Source: Magnolia sinica (Eukaryota > Streptophyta > Magnoliopsida > Magnoliales > Magnoliaceae). From it: 64,000 bases of DNA. The position numbers and the translations under genes were made by a program. The notes beneath the pieces are model-generated. The model was given only the letters and a program-made list of their open reading frames with translations. It did not search any database and was not told the DNA's origin. The stretch is taken from the NCBI RefSeq assembly GCF_029962835.1, contig NC_080590.1, positions 70,581,501-70,645,500 on the forward strand, in the 5' to 3' direction. This document shows positions 11,490 through 22,038 of the stretch, in pieces; position 1 is the stretch's first letter, and the number at the start of each line of letters is the position of its first letter.

Positions 11490-11960
11490 CATACTTATCA
11501 TGCAGCCACCCGACTGGAGCATTCCTTTTGAGATTATGTGTGATGCATCTAACTATGCTATTGGGGCAGTGTTAGGCTAGAAAAAAGAGAAGAAGCCTTA
11601 CATTATTCATTATGCAAGTAGAACTCTAAACTCTATCCAAATGAACTACTTTACTAAGGAAAATGAACTCTTATCCACATTGTTTGCATTGGACAAATTT
11701 AGGTCCTATTTGATCAGATCCAAGATAATCATTTACACTGATTATGCGGTGCTGATATATCTTCTTTCTAAGAATGATGCTAAGCCCCTCTTAATAAGAT
11801 GGATCCTTCAACTCTACGAATTGATTTAGAAATAAAAGACAAAAAGGGAGTAGAGAACGTAGTGGCTAACCATCTCTCGAGACTTGATCTTCCCAATCCC
11901 CTTGAGATGACACCCATAAACGATATGTTCCCTGATGAACAACTATTTAAACTCTCCCAA
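11490..11960 (+). pseudogene. Athila A RNase H (fossil)
   Basis: The RNase H domain downstream of reverse transcriptase. It contains the conserved DASNYAIGAVL-like start near 11545, an [18 protein letters not shown] block near 11660-11705, and IIYTDYAVLIYLLSK near 11725-11770, which carries the usual catalytic aspartate. The domain degrades the RNA strand during reverse transcription. Fossil. Confidence 0.8.
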
Positions 11961-12049
11961 CTACTTTGACTTGCTGATATTGCAAATCATCTTGCTACAG
12001 GTTTTATGCTGACACATTGGACTATGTAAGATAAAAGAAAATTCTTCAC

Positions 12050-12285
12050 TGATGTACGTAAATTCTTCTGGGACGATCCATATTTGTTCAAATACTGCCC
12101 AGACCAAATTCTAAGGAGATGTGTACCAGAAAATGAACACCAAAGTGTCATCTCCTTTTATCACTCTCAGGCCTATGGTGGTCACTTTTCTGCTAAAAAG
12201 ACCACGGCCAAATTTCTGCAGTGAGGCTTTTATTGGCCCACTATGTTCAAGGACACTCATGAGTTCTGCAAAGTTTGTGAGAATT
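12050..12285 (+). pseudogene. Athila A integrase, N-terminal part (fossil)
   Basis: The start of the integrase, up to the zinc-binding HHCC region: a histidine-containing ISFYHSQAYGGHFS-like block near 12150-12190 and the paired-cysteine text CKVCENL just before 12285. Athila copy B is inserted at that point. The remaining integrase continues at 47195. Confidence 0.75.
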
Positions 12286-13671
12286 TGTTAAGGGTCAAAT
12301 ATTGCATATTGGACTCCATTTATTACTTAGTTTTATGAACATGGTAATGCCTAATGTTCTATTTTAATCATGTTTGTGTTGTAAGGTGAATTTAAGAGCT
12401 TGGACTAAAAATGATGCTAAAATCATGTATTTAATGCTCAAGAATCACTAAGATCAAGGATGGATCTAATGAGACCAAGAATGAAGAATCCGCATGCCAA
12501 AGATCCAAGAAAACCAAGTGAGGAAGGAGGAACATTGAAGACTTGAAGAGGAGAAAAGGAACCCTAAAAATCTGCCTTCCTTAACTAGTTGAGGATTCCT
12601 CGACTCAAACTCCAGCAACCAAAACCTCTAAAATCAGGTCATCCTAGACCAGTCATGGGATTTCCTTGACCAGTCGAAGGTACCCTCGACCAATCCTGGG
12701 TTATGCGGATAGCACACAAATTGTGAAAATTTGAAGCGGTTTCTGAATTTTTCCAACTCGCTATGAAAGTTTAAGTTGCAAAACTGTAAATAGGGGTCCC
12801 TAGGGCACCCTTAAGCATCATCTAGGGTTTAAGGAGCGGAGCAAAAGCATGGAGAAGCTATCGCCAAGAGTTTTTCTTCACTTTCCTTAGTTGTTTTTAT
12901 ACTTTTCTTAATATATTCTAGTTCAATCATGTCTATAGTTGGCTAAACCTCTTATCTAGGGCTAAGAGATGAAGCTTGTAGCATGATGGGATGTTTTTTA
13001 TTGCTTTGATTCATGTTTAAGTTGAACGATCTTTGATTCTAGTTTGATTATAAGGAATACTTTCAGTTTTTAATGGTTTACTGTGACTTAAATTATAATA
13101 GATCTTCGATAGCTTTGAGTATATTCTTTTCATGTATTAAGATTGTGAAATTAGGCAATCCTGTTATTCACTATCGTCCCATGGGCATGGTTGAGTGACG
13201 GAATCCTACCTAATCTTTCCAATTCTCTTATGATTGTTTGTGGGATTAGTAAATCCTGTTGTTTGCCTTGTCTCATGAGCATGGTCTTGCGATGGAATCA
13301 CTTCCAGTTCTCACACCTCTCATCCATTGAGAATTAGGTCAAAGGAAGTTCAGATTTCATTTTTCTGAGATATCTTCCAATTGGATAGGATAGGACTCCG
13401 ATTCCAATCGTGTGACTTGAATCAAGCATACATTTCCCTGATATCTACAAGTGGATCCTTGGAAACCCTAATTTCCCACCTTTAAATTTCTTAAGTTTTT
13501 CATTAAATCTCTTACAATTACTCTCAAATATTCTAGATTTAGATTTTCATCTTCTTCTAGTTCTAGCTCTAGTTACTTTCAAAATACATATAAGATTAGT
13601 CCCTGTGGATTCAATCTCGGTCTCATCGAGATTATTACTACTTCGCGACCCTACACTTGGGGTTGTGAACA
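12286..13671 (+). mobile_element. 5' LTR of Athila B
   Basis: It begins TGTTAAGGGTCAAATATTGC, ends GGGGTTGTGAAC(A), and is followed at once by the primer site. The outer parts resemble the Athila A LTR. The middle (12560-12710) instead carries repeats of a GACCAGTC / TCGACTAG type word, defining a second subfamily. A TATA-like GTAAATAGGG lies near 12786. Confidence 0.9.
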
Positions 13672-13677
13672 AGTTTT

Positions 13678-13695
13678 TGGCGCCGTTGTCGGGGA
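13678..13695 (+). other. Primer binding site of Athila B (tRNA-Asp type)
   Basis: TGGCGCCGTTGTCGGGGA, the consensus Athila primer site, lies six bases after the LTR end. The next ~340 bases (13696-14038) are an AT-rich untranslated leader with no gene. Confidence 0.9.
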
Positions 13696-14038
13696 TTGAC
13701 GGCTACATTTTTTTGAGATTAGCTAGTTTTGGAATTAGTTTAAGATTAGGGTTTTTCTATTTTCTATTTTAGAATTAGGGTTTTTTATTTTAGTTTAGAA
13801 ACTAACTTAGCTTTCTAATTCTAGGTTTAGAATTTTCCTTTTCTGTTTTTAGAAACTTACTAATTTAAAAATTTCTATTTTTAGAAACTAACTTTTTTTG
13901 TTTTGTTTTGCACGGTCTTAATTTAGGAACTTCTAATTTGGTAACTTCTTTCTAATTCCCTCTCTCTTTCTATTTCTAGATTTTTATTTCCTTTTTAGGT
14001 TTAGGTTAGAATCTAAAATTGAGGGCTAAGAGTGTTTC

Positions 14039-14870
14039 ATGCCCAAGTGGGTCCGTGATAACACTCGACGTCTCTTGAGTGAAGGAGGATTGGTTGAGGG
14101 GTTATCTATCCATCACAGAATTAGATATCACTTGAGATCCTCAGAGTTAATTAAGGTTATGGCTGCCAATCAACCGGAAAGACAACCTCAACCTAGGGTT
14201 GAGGAAGTCCATGATGAGAATGAGGTACATTACGCATCGCTACTTCGTACTTTATGAGATTACTTACAACCGGTGGGAGTGAACACACCTTCACGTATGG
14301 TTTTTCCAGGAAACACAGGAAACATGGATATCAAGCCTGAAGTGATCCAACTCCTTCCAATGTTCCTTGGACTTGAATCTGAAAGTCCATACTTACATTT
14401 TTAAGAATTTGACGAGGTGATAACCACTTTATACTTTCCTAACGTGTCTGAGGACACAGTCAGGCTGAAACTCTTTCCTTTCTCCTTGAAAGAGAAAGCT
14501 AAGACGTCCGCGATCTGTTGGCACATGGACTGACATGATGAAGGAGTTCATAAAAAAATTCATTCCATACCATAAAATGAACACCATCAGGAAGTCAATC
14601 ATGAACTTCGCTCAAAAGGAAGATGAAAGATTTTTCCAATGTTGGGAGTGGTTTAAGGATCTCGTTAGTTCATGCCCACAATACGGTTTTGAAACGTGAC
14701 GCATAACAACTTTCGTCCATGATGGACTGACATCTTCTATGCACCAATTCGTCAAGACGATGTGTAATGGGGTATTTATGAATAAGAATGTTGATGAGGT
14801 GCAGGATTACTTTGACAAACTCACTGAAACTACACAATCATGGGACATCACCCCAAAACCTAGCACCACA
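14039..14870 (+). pseudogene. Athila B gag, first part (fossil)
   Basis: Equivalent to the gag of copy A, starting MPKWVRDNTRRLLSEGG. It runs through the capsid core (FLGLES block near 14365, LKLFPFSLKEKAKT near 14465, FIKKFIPYHK near 14550, FDKLTETTQSWDI near 14810). It stops at 14870, where a CACTA transposon is inserted, and continues at 22039. Broken fossil. Confidence 0.85.
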
Positions 14871-15445
14871 CACTACCAAAAAAATGATCAAAGGCTACGG
14901 ACTATGCTAGTTTTTATCTGCAGATATAGATCGTAGTTATATTGCCATGGATTAAAACCGTAGCTAAAAAGTGCCCATACCGTAGCTAAAAGCTAACACC
15001 TCCACATGTTCATAGAACCTGGGATAGCCCCATAAGGGACTCTACAAGGCCCATTAAAATATGTGTGCTCCATCTAATATGTCTATCCATTTTTAAAGAG
15101 CATGTTAGGGCAAGAGCCCAAAAAAGGAAGTAGATCAATGCTTAAGTGGACCACACAGTAGGAAACAATGGAGATTATTACCTACCATTGATCGATGGTA
15201 TGGTTCAATTGGACCTTTGATTTTCCTAAATGTTGGGGTCATTCCCTATAAAAATTATAAAATTAATGGATGGAGTGGATATATCAAATGCATCACGATG
15301 GACCCCACAAAGCCCTTGATAAGACCGTCCATCCAGAACCCGTCAGACGTGCGAACATGGAGGGGTTGTGAAGATGGTACAATGGCTACGGTCTAGAGGG
15401 CTTTTAGCTACGGTGTAAAATCGTAGCAAGACCATAGCAACTTAA
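14871..15445. repeat. Left terminus and subterminal repeats of the CACTA element
   Basis: The terminal inverted repeat is followed by several ACCGTAGCTAAAA / GCTACGG words at 14900-15000 and again at 15385-15440. Between them (15000-15380) is unrelated non-coding DNA. In CACTA elements such subterminal words bind the element's regulatory protein. Confidence 0.75.
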
Positions 15446-15830
15446 AATGTGGAAAACCGCAGTACCTTTTTCTTTTCCCCCCTCTAACGAAACGATTCAT
15501 TTCCTGCTTCTGTCCCTTTCTCTCTCACGAAACATTCATACAACACTCCCTCTTCCTCTTCCTCCCTCCCTCTCCCTCTTGCGTGCTCTCCCTCTCCCTC
15601 CCTCTCTCTACCTCTCCCTCTCCCTCTCTCCCTCTCCCTCTGCCTCTCCCTCTCCCTCTCCCTCTCCGCTTGCTCTATGTCTCACTCACCCTCTCCCTCT
15701 CACTCTCTCTATCCCTATCTCTCTCTCTCTCTCTCAAAACCCTAGTCCTCTCTCTCTATCTCCTCGGCCCTCTGCTGCTCATGAGTCTCGGATTCTCAGG
15801 TATGATGTAAGGCTTTTCCGCAATTTAGAA
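15446..15830 (+). other. CT-rich leader, possible captured 5' UTR and first exon
   Basis: A long CT-rich tract (15530-15745) leads to AAAACCCTAG, then ATGAGTCTCGGATTCTCAG followed by GTATGATG. This looks like a plant 5' UTR, a short first exon and a splice donor, as if a captured gene start sits just inside the left terminus. The open frames across it are low-complexity (Leu/Ser/Pro) and not credible proteins. The gene of origin is not recognised. Confidence 0.4.
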
Positions 15831-17877
15831 TACCTGATTAGGAATATGCATTGACAAATCTCTAATTAGGGATTTGCATTGTCGAATCCCTTTTTAGGGA
15901 TTGCTACTGTTTATTTTATTCACTGTCCATTCATTTGCCATTGATCTAATGATCATGATCTTCCCAAGTACATTTGCACACTTGTACTAACTGATGGCAG
16001 AGAGGACACTACAGGTCCTACTACACTGGGCCCCACGATGACCCTTGCCATCTAATTTTTGGCCTGTGATGGACGGCTAAAAATAAGATATGGCCAACTG
16101 TCCATATGCAACTCCTTGAAATCCACTGATTGGATGGCTAGGTTTTTCTGATGGAGGTGATGTTTGGTGCAATCACCCATCCATGGTAGAACTCACCAAA
16201 TGGATGATCTGGATCCTCAAAAGTGGGCCCCACCCAATTAAAATTAGCAGCATAGTATAATGTTGCATTTCTAATCTTATCATAAGATGTTGAGCATTTA
16301 GTATAATTTCTAGTAAGATCGTAATGCTTATATACTATGGTAATTCTATTAACTCTGCCTTTCTTGTTCTAAATTCTCTGTATAAATCTCTACTGCATAA
16401 ATCTCCCTTTTCTTTGAACAAGAATACTATTGGGGTTCCTTGGGATTTCTGTTGCTCCACTGTATTTTTGGCACATGAAAAGCTGTTGTATTCATAGTAT
16501 GAATTCAGTGGGTTCTCTGAATTGTTGGTTGTCCTTGAAAGGGTTGTCGTAGAATGATTGGCCAAGAGTTTGCACTGTACATTCAGGTTTCGGGTTTGTA
16601 TGAGCAAGGCCCATGGTTCATTGATCCATACTATTGATTGTCTACTTGTTGCTTCCAGGAACTAGACTTTCTGATAGCAGTATGCTTTCAGATTTTTGTG
16701 ACTAGTGTAGCTGTACCTAAACTGTCTTGGAGTTTTGTGTGGCGCCTCCAATGCCTGTCTGCTTTCATTTCTGTTGCCTATTTGCTTGTTCTTGATGGAA
16801 CTTGCTATTTATGTTTTACCTATTTGATCTATTATGTTGTAGCCTCAGTCAACTATCTAGTTAAGGATCCTGGCCTGACTTAGTCAACTAGCAAGTACTA
16901 GAGGCTTGAAGAGTTTAAATAAGTCACGACTAGTGAGCTTCCTGGGCCATTAAGAAGATATAGACCCTAGCCTAGCCCAAATAATCATTGGCTTCAAAGC
17001 AGAATTCTCACCCCTGAAATCAAAGGCCCTATTTGCTTTTAGATCCAATGACTTAAATGGGCCGAACTCGGGGTGATCTACATTAAGGTTTAGTTGTAGG
17101 TGATATGCATATTTCATAAAAGAAGATCCAATTAGCTTCTTTTTTTCTCATGTACAACCAAGTTCGAAACTGATTAGTAAAGCTCTGTTGATAATATTCT
17201 TCGTTGAATGCATTGTAGATTTATAGTTCATTTCTACAACTTCACTAATCCAATTCTACTCTTCAAAGGCCATGCATTAATCTACAATTTGTACCAATTG
17301 AGAAAAGACCTTGGCCGGCTATGAGACTGAGGGGAAGAAGGAGATATTTGTATTGTAATATTTATTCAATATGGTGTATTTTGTTCATCATATTGTGACT
17401 CTTAGAAACTATTATGATATTGGAGCTTATGCTTTTAGATGGACTAATTGAATTGAAATTAGGAATCAAATAAAGCAGGAATAACCATATTCTAGTTTCC
17501 TTAGCGTTCATATTGAGGGGTGTGGGCTCCAAATTGTATACTTATGCTTTCAACTATTATGATAAGATTCCTTCTATTACTTCTTATGATGCTTTAGGAT
17601 TTTTTTTCACCTCTACGTTCTAGTTGTTGATGAATGGGTATTGGGACAAACTCTAAAAGCCATCTCGTTTGCATTCATGCTGGTAATGCATGCAAGTTTG
17701 GGGGAAAAAACAATTGTTGATAAATGGTGTTTGATTCCAAGAAATTTGTACTTCGGTATGCAGAACTAGATGTCATACTTGCAACTTTTGGATTCTAAAG
17801 ATTGTATCTAATATACATGCTTATAATTGTTGTCTATCTCATGGCTTATACTTCATGTATTTTCTTCCCTCCTTTTC
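15831..17877 (+). other. Captured non-coding DNA inside the CACTA element
   Basis: About 2 kb without a recognisable gene. It has intron-like and promoter-like plant sequence, with words such as GTGGGCCCCACCC near 16220. Short open frames at 16335-16607 (minus) and 16638-16883 (plus) show no family motif. It may contain unrecognised pieces of further captured genes. Confidence 0.4.
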
Positions 17878-18131
17878 TCCTCTTTTGTCTTTGCTAGTGA
17901 GACTAACAGTAAGCCCTTGTTAACCCAACAACAATGCATTAAAAACCACTTCTCAGCATTGCTCCACTTGAAGTAGGCCTTTACTTCTCTGATAACAACA
18001 AGACTACACTCTCCTCTTGGAATCTTGATAACAGGGATTGTTGCACTTGGAAAGGCATCACGTGCGATGATGCCACTGGTCATGTGATCAGCCTCGACCT
18101 CAGCTACCTCTCTATATCTGGTTGCATCTGA
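17878..18131 (+). pseudogene. Captured N-terminus of an LRR receptor-like protein
   Basis: The plus strand encodes the start of a plant LRR receptor-like protein of the Cf/RLP class: a Ser/Phe-rich signal-peptide end, then [16 protein letters not shown], then the LRRNT_2 cap with [20 protein letters not shown] and [10 protein letters not shown]. In the family this cap precedes the extracellular leucine-rich repeats that sense ligands at the plasma membrane. The fragment has one in-frame stop and one frame change near 17970-17990. It ends after ISGCI at a stop, where similarity also ends. No leucine-rich repeats proper follow, so it is a captured, non-functional piece. Nearest equivalents would be RLP genes; the exact parent is unknown. 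Confidence 0.85.
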
Positions 18132-18524
18132 TTATTTATTTATTTATTTTTGTTGATTCTGATTTTTCTGTAGCTGATTTGGATTTTTCAGGACATGGAT
18201 GGATATAATTTGTGCTCAGATTTTGATTATTTTGTAGTTATTTGGATTTTTTTCCACTTTTCTGTTGTTTATTTTGATTTTTTTTTCTGGTTATGCATGC
18301 ATCATGCATCTGATTTGTCACAAACAGAGGAAGTTCCCTGTTTGTCACAAACAGGATTTTAGCCTCAATATAAAATTGTGGTTGGAGTTGAAAGTCAGTC
18401 TTTTGCATAATATTAAATAGTAGTGAATAAATAATATATTATGGTTCCTTTCAGTTTTGCCAATAATACTGCAGAGTTTGCTTTTTGTCTTACAATAAAC
18501 TTGGTTTGCAATAAACTACATTCA

Positions 18525-18685
18525 GTGAAAGTCTTGTGGAACAGGTAATTCATTGTACTTTAATATTTTCTTTTAAAGGATTATGTACTTTTACATTTTA
18601 CATTTTACTTGTTAGTGTTGAATGCTGCCACTTTAAGATGCCTTTGGTTTTTCAGTGAAAGTCTTGTGGAATAGGTAATTCGCCT
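18525..18685 (+). repeat. Duplicated 30-bp exon-like segment
   Basis: TTCAGTGAAAGTCTTGTGGA followed by A(C/T)AGGTAATTC occurs at about 18529 and again at about 18652, 120 bases apart. Each copy looks like a splice acceptor, a ~19-base exon and a donor. A local duplication of a small exon is the simplest reading; chance is unlikely at this length. Confidence 0.6.
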
Positions 18686-18724
18686 TTTTTTTTTCTTTCT
18701 TTCTTTATTTATATATATATAAAA

Positions 18725-18945
18725 ACTTTGGATAGAGATTCATCCTGCTTTTGGAGCTTCATACAGACTAGCAATGGACCATGTGTTGGGGCCTGCTCAA
18801 CCTAATTACCTGTCTTTGGTATGATTTCAAAAGGCTCAAGTGTGAGCTAAATTGTTTCAATTTCATGGTTTATTCATTTTCAGCTGATGCAATGTGGCCT
18901 GTCCAAGATGTGAATTTAGTAGATGAGGGTAAGCACTTAATTCCT
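18725..18945 (+). pseudogene. Two unassigned exon-like fragments
   Basis: A first open block, with text such as HPAFGASYRLAMDHVLG, ends at a GTATGA donor near 18817. A second block starts after TTTTCAG near 18883, reads ADAMWPVQDVNLVDE, and ends at a GTAAGC donor. They have codon-like composition and splice signals on the same strand as the other captured exons. I do not recognise the parent gene or know if they come from one gene. Confidence 0.4.
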
Positions 18946-19239
18946 AACATGGTGAGGTTTGATTGAGCCATATCTCGTTTGATCTGTTAAGTAGGTAGGG
19001 TGGCATGTGGCCCAATTAAATGTTACCACATTGGAGCCACATTCATAAATTTGTGTTGAAGCTAGGATTTACTTAGATTTGCATTGAAGCTATGTTGTTA
19101 GAAGAGACTGAAGTACTGCCTTAAACAAATTAATGTGAATGTCTTGATGGCGCTCCCTTAGTTGTTACAAACTCACCATTTACATTGATGCCTCCATGTT
19201 GTGTTGAATTTCATGAAGTTATAAAGTGATTTTTTTTTC

Positions 19240-19490
19240 TTTTCTTTGGGTGTAGAAGCATTTATGCAGATATTTGACAATTCATATGCGACATGCACGT
19301 TGGCTTTGGTTTCTCTATTCAAACCAGGCAATGACTTTTGCTGTTGCCTTTTCTAATTTGGCATCTACCTTAACTGTTGGCATCTACCAGAAAATCATTG
19401 TTTGCTTTTTGTCATAGAATAGAAGAAAAGCTATGCCAATTTGCTAATCCCATGTTCTGCACCACATGGCTGAACAATTTTGGAGGTAAC
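19240..19490 (+). other. Possible further captured exons, unassigned
   Basis: Near 19255-19328 a block after TGTAG, and near 19420-19484 a block between an ATAG acceptor and a GGTAACG donor, look exon-like. The second reads IEEKLCQFANPMFCTTWLNN. No family is recognised. They lie just upstream of the prenyltransferase exon but do not resemble the exon expected to precede it. Confidence 0.3.
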
Positions 19491-19582
19491 GCGATGAATA
19501 GTTTTCAGTTTTGAGTATGTATACATTTGATTGTATCTCATGTGGTTGTATTGTTTTGATTCTTGTTAATCAATGTTTGCAG

Positions 19583-19657
19583 GCTTTAATGCCTGTACTT
19601 TTCATGAATGTTTACATTGTTGGATTAAATCAACTGTTTGACATCAAAATAGACAAG
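19583..19657 (+). pseudogene. Captured exon of a homogentisate-type UbiA prenyltransferase
   Basis: A 75-bp exon in one phase, bounded by TTTGCAG before and GTATAT after. It encodes 25 residues including NVYIVGLNQLFDIKIDK. The NQLFDIKID part fits the first aspartate-rich NxxxDxxxD motif of UbiA-family prenyltransferases, which binds prenyl diphosphate with magnesium in the membrane. The wording around it matches plant homogentisate phytyltransferase (VTE2) and related flavonoid prenyltransferases, which act in plastids on tocopherol or phenolic substrates. Only this exon is recognised, with no downstream membrane segments, so it is a captured fragment and not a gene. Confidence 0.82.
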
Positions 19658-19659
19658 GT

Positions 19660-21079
19660 ATATACTCCCGTATGGATGCTTTTGCCATGCTTTCTAGATC
19701 ATATTGTGTACACTAGAATCTTGCACAGAAGGAAGAACTTAGAGGGAAAAAAAATCTTTTTTCTCGATTGCGAGACCTGTCTCTTACTTTAGAGGTGTTA
19801 TATGATGCTTAATTGGGAGAAACAATATGGATTTGTTCGACCTGGAAGTAGCAGTGGTTCGTCCACATTATGTAGTTTAAAGGAATCTTGCGTCCAATAT
19901 ACATATATGATTTTATCATATCTGAAGTGTTTTTATTGTTTCATGATCTAATGATTTAGCGCAGATGTGAAATATTTTAGATTGTTGGTGGATCTGAACA
20001 TACTATACATGCAAAACTCACATTCTCATAAGAATCATATGGTATGACTAAGATTCTAACCTATGACTTTGCAAGAAAATGTATGAGTTATAAGCTTTCA
20101 TAACACATCTTGTTTATTTTTTTATTCAGTGTAAACATTGGCTTGATTCTTTGAATTTTTATTTTATTTTATTTTATTTTTTTGGTATCAAGAAACATCA
20201 CAAAGGAAGTTGGACCTGTAAGCATGATTTTATTATTTCCATTTTTATGAAATCAAGTCCCTCTCTTGTTGAGCATTGTTATTAGTCATTGTTTTATTTA
20301 TTTATTATTTTTTTTACATTACTCTGTGTTTCTATTTACAATATGTAAAATTGCATCATATAAACGGGCATGGGTTATGATTCAGGTAGAGCTAGATGTG
20401 TAACATTTGGTAGACATTTAGATGATGTGGACTTTTGCTGCAAGCTAGCCAAAGAGGAATTAATGGTCATTCTTCCAGGTGGGTTGAGACACAATACTCA
20501 AATCATGTGATCTATGGCTCAAAAACAATGGATGATTGTACAAAATTAACTCATTCAAAGGGTGAGGATCATCCAATCGGCTTGATTCTTGTACTATGGC
20601 TTGCTCCCAATGGTACTATTGAATGAATAGTCCCGATTGATGATTGAATGTCCCATGTATCCTAATTCTGCATCTTCTTCTTCTTCTTCATCTTTTCTGC
20701 ATTCCATTGTTTACTTTTTAATGTTTCACATTTGAAATTAAAGTAAGTTCTAGGTACTATTTAAAAGAATGATTTTTTTTTCCTTGTGCTTTATTTCTAG
20801 GTGTGATGATATGTGTGTGAAATCCTAGTAAGAGGGAGCTGAAAAATGATTTCAATTGAAGCAGATCAGACAATAGCTTTACATAGATAGTATTCCATAT
20901 GGGTTGGATGGTATGGTATTTTCTCATGTTTTGCAGAGGAAATGATACCAAATTTCTTTTCTTGATGTTACAGAGTTCTAAAAAATTTGGGTGTTGGATT
21001 ATAATATTTCCTTAGTAACTTGTAATTTCTTGAAATGGTTCATTTATCTTGAAATAGTACAATGTGCTTTCTTTTGTAG
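19660..21079 (+). other. Captured intronic/non-coding DNA in the CACTA element
   Basis: About 1.4 kb without a recognisable exon: AT-rich intron-like sequence with T-runs, and at 20430-20640 a stretch typical of plant dispersed non-coding repeats. A TTC microsatellite-like run is near 20670. Nothing more is supported. Confidence 0.4.
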
Positions 21080-21185
21080 GTGCTTAATGCATTGGCCAGT
21101 CTTTTATGTAGGTCGGGTATATCTGCAGAGATATTATGGGATGGTGGTTGGCTTCTACGCTAACTTCTTCCACACAGAAATGAGA
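21080..21185 (+). pseudogene. Captured exon of a TT9/CLEC16A-like (GFS9) gene
   Basis: After the acceptor CTTTTGTAG the plus strand reads VLNALASLLCRSGISAEILW, then DGGWLLR, one in-frame stop where plants normally have glutamine, and LLPHRNEK. This matches a conserved block of the plant TT9/GFS9 protein, a CLEC16A-like membrane-traffic factor of the Golgi/endosomal system needed for vacuolar delivery. Similarity fades after about 21185. The single stop and the absence of the rest of the protein mark it as a captured fragment. Identification is from memory of the family wording and should be confirmed by search. Confidence 0.72.
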
Positions 21186-21335
21186 AGATCAGTGTATGCT
21201 CCCGAGTATTGTCTTTCTTTTTTATGTCATCTCGTCATCATCTTTCTCTATAATTTAGTTCTTCAGTTTCAGGGCATAGCTTTTTCATATGACTACATTG
21301 TTTGTATGATGAAATTGATTTTCATCCACGTGCAG

Positions 21336-21495
21336 TAAGCTTTCGGATCAAAGTGATGCTGAGAATAGGGTGTTAGTTGATGGCAAATTGATAACCAGTA
21401 GAGGCACATCCATGGAGTTCTTGCTTGCGATTGTTGAGAAGCTATTTGGCTGCAAGAAGGCATTGGATCTTACTGTCAATGAGAACTTTAAATAG
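21336..21495 (+). pseudogene. Captured last exon of a plant DJ-1 homologue
   Basis: After the acceptor GTGCAG an open frame of 52 residues runs KLSDQSDAENRVLVDGKLIT, then SRGTSMEFLLAIVEKLFG, and ends at a TAG at 21493-21495. Plant DJ-1 (PARK7-like, DJ-1/PfpI family) proteins end with this very block. There it reads ITSRGPGT, so two residues (Pro-Gly) are missing here, and the final residues differ. DJ-1 homologues are small cytosolic/plastid proteins with glyoxalase/deglycase-type or redox functions. The catalytic cysteine domain is not present, so the piece cannot act alone. The reading frame is otherwise intact. Confidence 0.85.
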
Positions 21496-21717
21496 ACATA
21501 TAACTATGATGTTAACATTGTACTTTTGTGAATGGATTAAAATGAATGATTGTATTTGATTGATTGAATGAATGATTGTGTTTGATTGAATGAATGAATG
21601 ATTTAGTCATGAAGTATTTATTTATATTAGCTTGTATGAGTTGATCTATCAGGGTATGTACTACAATGGTAAGAGATGCCATTATTATATTTAATTTAAT
21701 TTTTTTTAAAAAAGTAG

Positions 21718-22038
21718 GCATTAGCTACGGCTATTAACCGTAGCCCTTTATCTAGAAACCGTAGCTATTGCTAATTTCAGCCCATTGCTACAGTTCTCGC
21801 TCTACTTTTAGCTACATATATAATCTGTAGCTGTATATACTTTAAAGCTATGAAAAGTATTACTATGAATTTAATTCGTACCTATTGTTTCTATGACTAC
21901 GGATTAAATCCATATCCATAGCTTTAAGACCTATGGCTACGGTACCAATGGCTATGGTCGTGCTACGGACTTTAACCGTTGCCATAGGCCTTTAGCTGCT
22001 ACTTTTATCCGTAGCCTTTGCCCAGTTTTTTGGTAGTG
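21718..22038. repeat. Right terminus and subterminal repeats of the CACTA element
   Basis: Dense GCTACGG / CCGTAGC words in both orientations (for example around 21724, 21740, 21765, 21900, 21935, 21960 and 22010) lead into the terminal inverted repeat ending TTTTTTGGTAGTG at 22038. Same vocabulary as the left end. The 220 bases before it (21496-21717) are AT-rich with imperfect ATGAATGATTG repeats near 21540-21600. Confidence 0.8.

Larger units (their letters stand above)
14871..22038 (+). mobile_element. Pack-CACTA transposon carrying host gene fragments
   Basis: A 7168-bp element bounded by CACTACCAAAAAAATGATC at the left and the complement of CACTACCAAAAAACTGGGC at the right. The imperfect terminal inverted repeat is about 30 bp (shared continuation CAAAGGCTACGGA). 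The 3-bp duplication aca stands at 14868-14870 and 22039-22041, and the flanking Athila gag text is continuous with copy A around 8830. Both ends hold subterminal repeats of a CTACGGT / ACCGTAG word. No transposase of the TNP2/TNPD type is visible, so it is non-autonomous. The interior carries exons of at least four host genes on the plus strand, most with intact splice sites. Orientation is assigned from the captured exons. Confidence 0.92.

Noticed and set aside
15000-15380. Possible small MITE nested in the left end of the CACTA element (ACCTCCACATGTTC against GAACATGGAGG)
   Set aside because: The inverted match is short and imperfect and no target duplication could be seen.
15447-15854. 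Ser/Leu/Pro-rich open frame
   Set aside because: Produced by a CT-rich tract; better read as a captured 5' leader.
16335-16883. Open frames of 90 and 81 codons in captured DNA
   Set aside because: No family motif or splice context; probably chance frames in intronic DNA.
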